Below are positions 1 to 5,283 of a stretch of DNA of 6,130 nt, piece after piece. Under the pieces are notes generated by a model. It saw nothing but the letters and a program-made list of their open reading frames with translations. It was not told the origin of the DNA and did not search any database. Position 1 is the stretch's first letter; every line of letters starts with the position of its first letter. The DNA is taken from contig JACMMM010000708.1 in the NCBI GenBank assembly GCA_014379065.1, positions 1 through 6,130 of the forward strand. Reading direction: 5' to 3'. This DNA comes from Saprospiraceae bacterium (GTDB lineage Bacteria; Bacteroidota; Bacteroidia; Chitinophagales; Saprospiraceae). A program made the translations under genes and the position numbers.

Positions 1-109
1 CACTTCTGAATTCCCTATTTTGCGAGAAGGTATCATAGGAGGTCTTTATATACTTGTAAAATTCAACCAAGACAAAACGATTAATAGTGTCTCAAAAAAA
101 GCCTATTGA
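1..109 (+). CDS. 3' end of an unidentified protein, possibly TonB C-terminal-like (partial)
   Basis: The frame beginning at base 2 is open from the left edge to a TGA at 107-109, giving 35 residues. The tail has a Pro, then a Gly-Ile-x-Gly, then alternating hydrophobic residues (LYILVKF), then a polar turn and an Ile-x-x-Val. This loosely resembles the first strands of a TonB C-terminal domain (P-x6-GIxG-x-V-x-V-x-F-x-x-D-G-x-I). It ends about 35-40 residues earlier than a complete domain of that kind would, so it may be a truncated domain, a different protein, or a chance open frame. The stop lies 16 bases from the convergent stop of the next gene, a normal tail-to-tail spacing, which favours a real gene end. 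The rest of the gene is outside the window. Confidence 0.35.
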   Translation, partial: TSEFPILREGIIGGLYILVKFNQDKTINSVSKKAY

Positions 110-125
110 TTTCTGACCGATGCGC

Positions 126-1178
126 TCAAATCCCCAAAGCAGCAAAAACCGGATAGTGATCCGAAAAATCGCCATCGCGGGCGGTGCGGCAAGAGAAGGT
201 GGTGATGCTTTTTTCCGTCAGGATGTAATCAATTCGTAGCAGCGGCAAAGCCCCTGCAAAAGTGGTGCCGAGGCCCAGAGCCTTTTGATGGAAAGTGTCG
301 TTGAGGCCCTCGGAGAGTAGGGAGTAAACATAGGAATTGGGCGTGTCGTTGAAGTCGCCGCAAATAATGACGGGTAGTTTGCAGGCGGCAATGTGCTCGC
401 GCAATTTCTGCGCCTGCTCGGCGCGGAGGCTGGTGGCTGAGCCTACGCGGCCCAACACAAAGCCGATGTCTTGCCAAGTTTCGCCTTCGTCTAGATCACC
501 CTTTTGGATGACTTTTGCGGTTGTTTTAGTGACTCTATTTGATTGAAGGTGAATGTCGTACACACGCACCACTTTTTTTTCACTGACTTGAATATCTGCC
601 CAAAGCGTGGAGTTGGAGGTGTTTTCAAACTGTACATCTCCGCCCGCCACGATGGGAAAGCGACTGAGGATGACCGTTCCTTTTTTGAGGTTGAACGTGT
701 ACGGGTAGCCCATCTTTTCTGCGAGCAGACGATAGAATTTGCCACTGGTTTCTTGGGTGCAAAGGATGTCGGGGAATCCGTTTTCCTGCAAAAAGCCTGC
801 ATAAGCCGCAGCTCGTTTTTCGCGCCACTGGTCGGTGGCTTCCCGGCCTTGGTAGATGCCGCCCAGATTGTGCGTGGCCACTGTGATGGCGCTTTCCGGT
901 ACAGCGTCTTTCCCAAAATCAAAGCCAATGAAACCCGTGATATGTTGCCATCCAAAAGCCAAAATGCCCAGGTGATACACTGCGAAACGGTTGCCGCGCC
1001 AAGCCCAAACACCGATTAAAAGCAAGTTTGCCAACAAAATCCAAGGGAATGCCGTGCCAAAAAACGACAACCAAGAGAACTTGGCCGGATTCACGTATGG
1101 GCATACATACGCCAGAACGGTGCAGCAGATGATCACCGCACTCAGTACTCTGACTAGATATTTTAGCATTGACTTCAT
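126..1178 (-). CDS. Membrane-anchored endonuclease/exonuclease/phosphatase (EEP) family protein
   Basis: The product is 350 residues with two parts. Residues 1-85 hold three hydrophobic segments (about 8-26, 38-59 and 66-83). Residues 95-350 form an EEP (DNase I-like) domain of the uncharacterised type common in Bacteroidota. The catalytic and metal-binding motifs are all visible: Asn104 in ATHN, Glu143 in TQET, His210 in YDIHLQSN, Asp275 and Asn277 in GDFND, Asp317 in RIDYIL, and Asp340-His341 in SDHYPV. The enzyme should therefore be a Mg-dependent phosphodiesterase or phosphatase, but its substrate (nucleic acid, phospholipid head group or inositol-type phosphate) cannot be read from the sequence. 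The basic N-terminus and the RGNR loop after segment 2 suggest, by the positive-inside rule, that the catalytic domain faces the periplasm. The ATG at 1178 is chosen; a second ATG at codon 4 (1169) is also possible. No Shine-Dalgarno is seen, and a strong palindrome ends four bases before the start. Confidence 0.9.
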   Translation of the reverse strand: MKSMLKYLVRVLSAVIICCTVLAYVCPYVNPAKFSWLSFFGTAFPWILLANLLLIGVWAWRGNRFAVYHLGILAFGWQHITGFIGFDFGKDAVPESAITVATHNLGGIYQGREATDQWREKRAAAYAGFLQENGFPDILCTQETSGKFYRLLAEKMGYPYTFNLKKGTVILSRFPIVAGGDVQFENTSNSTLWADIQVSEKKVVRVYDIHLQSNRVTKTTAKVIQKGDLDEGETWQDIGFVLGRVGSATSLRAEQAQKLREHIAACKLPVIICGDFNDTPNSYVYSLLSEGLNDTFHQKALGLGTTFAGALPLLRIDYILTEKSITTFSCRTARDGDFSDHYPVFAALGI

Positions 1179-1182
1179 TTGA

Positions 1183-1246
1183 TGTACCCCGGAACGCTGT
1201 TCCGGGGGTGTAGGATGGATCCCCCGGAACAGAGTTCCGGGGTACA
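1183..1246. repeat. Double palindrome (GGAAC hairpin pair, REP-like)
   Basis: Two short perfect hairpins sit side by side. The first has CCCCGGAAC at 1187-1195 and its complement at 1199-1207, with a three-base loop. The second has the same 9-base arms at 1222-1230 and 1234-1242, also with a three-base loop. The two hairpins are themselves inverted copies: 1183-1208 pairs with 1221-1246, 25 of 26 positions, around a 12-base spacer. The element can therefore fold as two small hairpins or one long one. It lies between divergent genes, four bases from the EEP start codon. The layout of paired inverted hairpins resembles REP/BIME elements mobilised by RAYT (Y1) transposases. That assignment is inference, since no transposase gene is present here. 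Confidence 0.85.
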
Positions 1247-1316
1247 GCGTCGTTAAGAAAAGTCTAAACCCTCGGGTATTGTGTTCCTAATTTCTTCTCT
1301 TCGCGTTTAAAGCACC

Positions 1317-1324
1317 GATCTTTG
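1317..1324 (+). promoter_or_regulatory. Candidate Bacteroidota -7 element for the DUF4197 gene
   Basis: GATCTTTG matches the Bacteroidota housekeeping -7 consensus TAnnTTTG at all but the first base. It lies 38 bases upstream of the chosen ATG, so transcription would begin around 1331 with a leader of roughly 30 bases. No convincing TTTG -33 element is seen upstream, so this is a modest call. Confidence 0.4.
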
Positions 1325-1362
1325 CAACATTCCCTCCCTTTCATTCTAACACATTGACTATC

Positions 1363-2091
1363 ATGCTTAAAAAATCACTCCTCCTCTTAACTGCCCTTTT
1401 GGTTTCACAATTTGCACAGGCCCAGTTTGACAAAATTCTCACCAAAGCCAAAGAAAAAACCGGGTTAGGTATTCCCCTCAGCCAAGAAGAAGCCGGCAAT
1501 GGTCTAAAAGAAGCGCTGAACAACGGAATCGGAGAAGCAGTAAATTTCCTTTCTGCAAAGGACGGCTATTTCAAATCGCCTTATAAAATCCTCCTACCCG
1601 AAGAAGCACAAAAAGTCGTCAGCAAGCTCAAAGCAGTGCCCGGATTTTCCAACGTGGAGGCCGATTTGACAGAGCGCATGAATCGCGCCGCCGAAGATGC
1701 CGCCACCAAAGCCAAACCCATTTTTATCGAAGCCATCAAAAAACTTACCTTCCAAGACGCCATGAATATCCTAATGGGCAACCCCGACGCTGCTACGCGC
1801 TATTTGGAAAAAACGACCTTCAACCCGCTCTATGCTGAATTCAAACCGATTATTCAAACCTCCTTGGACAAGGTCAACGCCCGCGAATACTGGAAGACCT
1901 CGGTTACTGCTTACAACAAAATGCCATTCGTAACGAAAACCAATCCTGAACTCGATGATCACGTTACGAAAATGGCCCTCAAGGGCATGTTCAGTCTCGT
2001 TCAAAAGAAAGAACAGGGTATCCGCTCCGATGTGGGCCTCCGCAATTCTGATCTGCTGAGAAAGGTTTTTGCGAAGCAGGACAAAAAATAG
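1363..2091 (+). CDS. DUF4197 domain-containing exported protein
   Basis: The 242-residue product starts with a clear signal peptide: basic MLKK, a hydrophobic core to about residue 17, and an AQA|QF type I cleavage site after residue 20. There is no lipobox cysteine. The mature part fits the DUF4197 family: an early GLKEALNNGIGEAV helix (48-60), a KDGYFKSPYKILLP segment (66-79), an Asp-Leu-x-x-x-x-Asn-Arg-Ala-Ala helix (101-110), and the C-terminal signature ALKGMF...IRSDVGLRNSDLLRKVF (205-236). The length is usual for the family. The function of the family is not known; by its signal it acts in the periplasm or at the envelope. The frame can be extended to a TTG at 1354, but the ATG at 1363 is preferred because it places the signal peptide directly at the N-terminus. 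The gene is followed by an intrinsic terminator nested in an inverted repeat. Confidence 0.9.
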   Translation: MLKKSLLLLTALLVSQFAQAQFDKILTKAKEKTGLGIPLSQEEAGNGLKEALNNGIGEAVNFLSAKDGYFKSPYKILLPEEAQKVVSKLKAVPGFSNVEADLTERMNRAAEDAATKAKPIFIEAIKKLTFQDAMNILMGNPDAATRYLEKTTFNPLYAEFKPIIQTSLDKVNAREYWKTSVTAYNKMPFVTKTNPELDDHVTKMALKGMFSLVQKKEQGIRSDVGLRNSDLLRKVFAKQDKK

Positions 2092-2228
2092 ACTTTGAAC
2101 CTTGGATATTGGACGTTGGACTTGATCCAGCGTTGCTAGAAGTGACACTTTTCAAAAAGTGTCACTTCTTTTTTTGGCCAAAATCTCGCCGTCCACTGTC
2201 CAACATCCAATATCCCACATCCAAAGTC
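2091..2228. repeat. Inverted heptanucleotide repeat filling the convergent gap
   Basis: Degenerate seven-base units of the GGACNTT type (2104-2110 GGATATT, 2111-2117 GGACGTT, 2118-2124 GGACTTG) read rightward from the DUF4197 stop. Their complements (ATCC/GTCC units between 2191 and 2228) read toward the LOG stop. Arm 2091-2121 pairs with arm 2198-2228 without gaps: 2091-2097 with 2222-2228 is perfect, 2104-2121 with 2198-2215 matches 17 of 18, and the six bases between are mostly unpaired. The repeat begins on the last base of one stop codon (2089-2091) and ends on the base next to the other (2229-2231). It belongs to the same repeat family as the larger array at 3282-3471. A separate intrinsic terminator is nested between the arms. 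Confidence 0.85.
2138..2175 (+). terminator. Intrinsic (Rho-independent) terminator of the DUF4197 gene
   Basis: A perfect 14-base stem (2138-2151 with 2156-2169) with a four-base loop is followed directly by a run of seven T (2169-2175, the first T being in the stem). It lies 47 bases after the DUF4197 stop. On the opposite strand the stem is preceded by A and not followed by T, so it should work in the + direction only. A 12-base palindrome, TTTTGGCCAAAA (2172-2183), overlaps its tail. Confidence 0.88.
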
Positions 2229-2966
2229 CTACAACTCGAAATTCGGCTCCAACAGGCTCGCATCTTCTGCATAAAACTTGTTGATATATTGTATCGCTTC
2301 TTCGGGATCGTCTGTTAGGAGAAACAGGTCAAGGTCTTCTGCACTGATGTTGTGATGACGCTTGAGCATAATTTCCACGATCCAATTTTTCAGCCCCTCC
2401 CAAAATTCGACGCCCATGAGCACGATTGGAAATCGCTGTATCCTATTCGTTTGAATCAGCGTAAGCACTTCAAACAATTCGTCCAAGGTGCCAAATCCAC
2501 CTGGCATGGCCACAAACGCCTGGGCATATTTGACGAACATCACTTTCCGAACAAAAAAATAGCGGTGCTTCAGGTTTTGATCCGGCGCTATGAAGGCGTT
2601 GTGATGTTGTTCAAAAGGCAGGTCAATATTTAGCCCAATCGAAGTGCCGCCTTTCATCCAAGCGCCTTTATTTCCCGCCTCCATGATGCCTGGGCCACCA
2701 CCAGTTATAACACCGTAACCTTCTTCTACAAGACGGGAAGCCATTTTAACGGCCAACTCGTAGTAAGGCGTACCCGGCTTAGTGCGTGCCGAGCCAAAGA
2801 TGGACACGCAAGGCCCAACTTTGTTTAGCACCTCAAAGCCGTCCACGAATTCGGCCATGACCTTGAACATCGTCCAAGCGTTCTCACCCCGCTTTTTGGA
2901 CCATACTTTTCGTTTGCGAGTGAGCCCGTTTTTATGATCGTGGGTTTCGTTTGCGTCTTTTTCCAT
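2229..2966 (-). CDS. LOG family (TIGR00730) nucleoside 5'-monophosphate phosphoribohydrolase
   Basis: The 245-residue protein has a charged N-terminal extension (1-50) and a Rossmann-like LOG/lysine-decarboxylase-like domain. Visible family motifs are SIFGSAR (55-61), ITGGGPGIMEAGNKGA (87-102), FFVRK (137-141) and MPGGFGTLDELFE (154-166), the last being the PGGxGTxxE signature with the active-site Glu163. Characterised LOG proteins split the N-glycosidic bond of nucleoside 5'-monophosphates, releasing a free base (cytokinin in plants and some bacteria) and ribose 5-phosphate. Old annotations as lysine decarboxylase are wrong for this motif set. In a free-living bacterium a role in nucleotide salvage or housecleaning is as likely as cytokinin production. 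The start lies 20 bases after the stop of the ABM gene, so the two are probably co-transcribed. Its stop is directly followed by the heptad repeat. Confidence 0.93.
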   Translation of the reverse strand: MEKDANETHDHKNGLTRKRKVWSKKRGENAWTMFKVMAEFVDGFEVLNKVGPCVSIFGSARTKPGTPYYELAVKMASRLVEEGYGVITGGGPGIMEAGNKGAWMKGGTSIGLNIDLPFEQHHNAFIAPDQNLKHRYFFVRKVMFVKYAQAFVAMPGGFGTLDELFEVLTLIQTNRIQRFPIVLMGVEFWEGLKNWIVEIMLKRHHNISAEDLDLFLLTDDPEEAIQYINKFYAEDASLLEPNFEL

Positions 2967-2986
2967 AATATTATAATGTGGTCACG

Positions 2987-3277
2987 TTAATCAATTATTT
3001 CCAATGTCCAAGCTTCGGCTTTTTCGGCAAAAAGGGCTTTGGTCTTGGCCCAAGTGTCGGCAAAAAGTGCCGAAGCTCGGTAGGCCTCCAGTGCCGCCTC
3101 ATCGTCCCAAATGCTGAGGGTGAAAAGCACATTTTTGCGGGTTTTGTGCTGAAGCAATTCCATGTGCCGACAGCCCTCGAAAGCCCGAATCTTTGTCTTG
3201 CTTTGTTCAAAAACTTCCGCAACAAAGGTCTGAACAGCCTCTTCCCGAAAGGTCAATTTTACGATGCGTTTTATCAT
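2987..3277 (-). CDS. Small ABM-fold protein (antibiotic biosynthesis monooxygenase-like)
   Basis: The 96-residue product fits the dimeric alpha-beta barrel of the ABM family: a first strand RIVKLTF (4-10), a helix (about 12-28), a FEGCRHMELLQ strand region (33-43), the strand NVLFTLSIWDDEAAL (49-63) with the characteristic W-x-[DS]-x-x-A pattern, a helix EAYRASALFADTWAKTKALF (64-83), and a last strand (89-95). Members include quinol monooxygenases, haem-degrading enzymes and many of unknown role. No residue here settles the substrate. The start is the ATG at 3277, which matches the expected first strand. There is no leader or Shine-Dalgarno to speak of: the heptad array ends four bases upstream. 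It is followed after 20 bases by the LOG gene, with which it probably forms an operon. Confidence 0.82.
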   Translation of the reverse strand: MIKRIVKLTFREEAVQTFVAEVFEQSKTKIRAFEGCRHMELLQHKTRKNVLFTLSIWDDEAALEAYRASALFADTWAKTKALFAEKAEAWTLEIID

Positions 3278-3281
3278 TTCT

Positions 3282-3471
3282 GGACTTTGGATTATTGGAC
3301 TCTGGACGTTGGACTCTAGACTTTGGACTTTGGATAGTGGACTTTGGACACTGGACTTTGGACGGCGGATAAATATTCAGAAAACAAAACAGTCCACTAT
3401 CCAATGTCCAACGTCCGAAGTCCACTATCCAATGTCCAAAGTCCAAAGTCCAATGTCCAAAGTCCAACGTC
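3282..3471. repeat. Large inverted array of degenerate heptanucleotides (STRR-like)
   Basis: Left arm 3282-3373 holds 13 units of GGACNNT type (one has eight bases, 3289-3296): GGACTTT five times, GGACTCT, GGACGTT, GGATAGT, GGACACT and other variants. Right arm 3389-3471 holds about 12 units of the complement (ANNGTCC). In register, 3297-3359 pairs with 3403-3465 at 54 of 63 positions without gaps, around a loop of 43 bases; seven of the nine mismatches are transitions. Within the right arm a 20-base block at 3392-3411 recurs exactly at 3420-3439, a 28-base or four-unit period, showing block duplication. The array fills nearly the whole gap between gldG and the ABM gene: the gldG TGA (3470-3472) overlaps its last unit, and four bases separate its first unit from the ABM start codon. 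Confidence 0.92.
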
Positions 3472-5176
3472 AATTTTTAGCATAACGCCGTTTCCTGAGC
3501 CAATTAAAAAGCCAGCCAAAAACGCCCAAGAACAGTAATGGTAAGGCCAAATTCAGCCCCCGCCAAAAGTTTTGTTCGTCTTTTGCCCGTACTGTGTTGA
3601 GCAGGCGGAGTTTTACCTCTTTGGAACGGGCTTCAATGACCCCATTGGGTTCGATAAGATACTCTATAGCGTTGATAATGAAATCTTTGTTAGCGTAGGT
3701 CACTTTTTCAAATCGGTTGAAACCGAGGGGCAGCGTTTGTTTGCTTGCCACATCGCGCACAAAATTGGCGGCTACGTCACCATCACTGATCACGATCATT
3801 CGTGTGGGCACGCTGGCCGATTTGAAATCCATGCCGAGTTGTTTCATACCGCTCAGCAATTCTTCTGAAACACGGTTTTCAAATGCCGAAGGGAAGGTTC
3901 CATCAAGCAGCACAGCAAGGTTTTGAGGGCCTTTGTCAAATTTGGCGGGGTCTGGGTCGTATTTCAAGATTTCAAAATTCAGTTCCACGGGATTGAACTG
4001 CATCCTGCTATACTGACTGCTGCGCAACAGGACCGTTTTACGAACAGGCGTTTTGGTGCGCAGGGTATCCATGCTGGAGGCGAAACTGAATTCCACGCGG
4101 TCGAGATTTTTTACCACCGGGTGGATGCCCTCCGGCTGTGCAGCGATGTGGTAATACCAGTCAAAAAGTTGGTACTGCGGCTGATTGCCCACCTGTCCTA
4201 TTTGAAGCGGGATTTTGGTGCATTGCAAATCCAGCACGACATCAGAGTTGATACGGATGCCGTATTTGAAGAGCATATCCTCAAGTTTTAAATTGTAGGG
4301 CGTCGAGATGAATTTGCCGGCCAGGCTCAGACTGTCGAGGCTGGCATCCATCTGGTCTAGCAGCCAGAGCACGCGCCCCCCGTTCATGGCGTATTGGTCA
4401 ATTTTGAATTTGTCTTTTTCGGAAAATTCCGTGCGTGGTTTGGCTACTACGAGCAAAGCACAATCTTCGGGCTTGAGTTGCACCACCGAATCAAGCGAGA
4501 TGCGGTCGGTGTTGTAAAACTGCTGAAGGCCGCGTTCCAAATCGGCGGTTTGCAGATCCGTAAGTTCGCCATGGTTGCGGGTAAAAAGGATGGTGGACCG
4601 TTTTGCCGAACGGAGTTTCTTGATGATGTTCGCAAATTTGTATTCCAGCAGCGTCACCGAATTGTTGATCACCTCGTCGGGTGAAAGTGACGGAGAATTG
4701 TTTTCCAACAGCTTGACCACCATTTGGCGACCATTGTAATTGAATATGGCCACGGGGTAAATGAGTTGCTGCGAACTCTCGCCCAACTCAGCCACACGGA
4801 GGTTGAAAGGTACGATGCCATCCTCCGCCAAGGTTTTGCGACGCTCGTTCACCTCTTCCACGCTTCCTAGTGAAGGGTTTTCAAACTGATAATCAATGTA
4901 TCCGCTTACAGAACGGAAGTCGTCGAGCATTTCCTTGGTGGCCGTTTGGAGGCGTTTGAAGCCTGCCGGGAAATCACCGTCGAGCAGCACGCGTACATAC
5001 ACGCGATCTTTTAGATCGCGCAAAAGCGTCTTGGTGGGTTTGGTAAGCGTGAAGCGCTTTTCCTCTGTAAGGTCGAGATGGCTGTAAAATGAGTTGGCTA
5101 ATATGTTGGTAAACAGCAAGATGCCTGCGAACAGGCCAAACTGGAGGAGTGATTGTGTGCGTCGGGATCGGGACAT
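3470..5176 (-). CDS. gldG: Gliding-motility-associated ABC transporter auxiliary protein GldG
   Basis: The 568-residue protein has a basic N-terminus (SRSRR), one membrane segment (about 12-33), a large extracytoplasmic region, and a second membrane segment near the C-terminus (about 541-560) followed by a basic tail (RKRRYAKN). After the first segment comes the family signature LDLTEEKRFTLTKPTK (34-49), and the domain continues as the ABC_transp_aux type, including GGRVLWLLDQMDASLDSL (266-283) and ISDGD (463-467). In Flavobacterium, GldG works with the permease GldF and the ATPase GldA, and is linked to gliding or type IX secretion. The frame extends upstream to a TTG at 5209, but the ATG at 5176 is preferred because the TTG lies inside the promoter -7 element and the ATG gives the usual family N-terminus. 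No gldF adjoins it: the gene upstream is divergent, and the same-strand genes downstream are unrelated. Confidence 0.92.
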   Translation of the reverse strand: MSRSRRTQSLLQFGLFAGILLFTNILANSFYSHLDLTEEKRFTLTKPTKTLLRDLKDRVYVRVLLDGDFPAGFKRLQTATKEMLDDFRSVSGYIDYQFENPSLGSVEEVNERRKTLAEDGIVPFNLRVAELGESSQQLIYPVAIFNYNGRQMVVKLLENNSPSLSPDEVINNSVTLLEYKFANIIKKLRSAKRSTILFTRNHGELTDLQTADLERGLQQFYNTDRISLDSVVQLKPEDCALLVVAKPRTEFSEKDKFKIDQYAMNGGRVLWLLDQMDASLDSLSLAGKFISTPYNLKLEDMLFKYGIRINSDVVLDLQCTKIPLQIGQVGNQPQYQLFDWYYHIAAQPEGIHPVVKNLDRVEFSFASSMDTLRTKTPVRKTVLLRSSQYSRMQFNPVELNFEILKYDPDPAKFDKGPQNLAVLLDGTFPSAFENRVSEELLSGMKQLGMDFKSASVPTRMIVISDGDVAANFVRDVASKQTLPLGFNRFEKVTYANKDFIINAIEYLIEPNGVIEARSKEVKLRLLNTVRAKDEQNFWRGLNLALPLLFLGVFGWLFNWLRKRRYAKN

Positions 5177-5206
5177 GGTGCGGAGTCGCGGCTTTTTGCC
5201 GGGGAG

Positions 5207-5214
5207 CAAAAGTA
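5207..5214 (-). promoter_or_regulatory. Bacteroidota -7 promoter element for gldG
   Basis: On the - strand this reads TACTTTTG, an exact match to the TAnnTTTG consensus of the Bacteroidota primary sigma factor. It lies 30 bases upstream of the gldG ATG, so transcription would begin near 5200 with a leader of about 24 bases. No clear TTTG -33 element is seen at the usual distance. The match also argues against the TTG at 5209 as a translation start. Confidence 0.6.
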
Positions 5215-5283
5215 CAGCACTCTGGATACACTGCCGAGCTTTACCTTCCCCCTTCGTAACAATAAGGACAGTGATTTGTAAGC

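Noticed and set aside
543..1019. A 158-codon open frame on the + strand opposite the EEP gene
   Set aside because: It is a shadow of the EEP gene, whose catalytic motifs are complete on the other strand, and it resembles no known family.
2967..2986. TATAAT in the 20-base gap between the ABM and LOG genes as a promoter
   Set aside because: The Bacteroidota primary sigma factor prefers TAnnTTTG, there is no matching upstream element, and the spacing fits a simple operon junction.
3282..3471. CRISPR-like repeat array
   Set aside because: Units are seven bases, directly abutting and degenerate, with no spacers of constant length and no cas genes.
3207..3538. Open frames rich in Trp-Thr-Leu-Asp-Phe-Gly repeats across the heptad array, on both strands
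   Set aside because: A seven-base unit with no stop in any frame gives the same repeated peptide in all frames; these are by-products of the DNA repeat and run into unrelated frames of real genes.
5002..5020. Perfect 8-base hairpin (CGCGATCT, TTT loop, AGATCGCG) inside gldG
   Set aside because: It lies in coding sequence encoding conserved-looking residues (RDLKDR), has no T-run, and is short enough to occur by chance.
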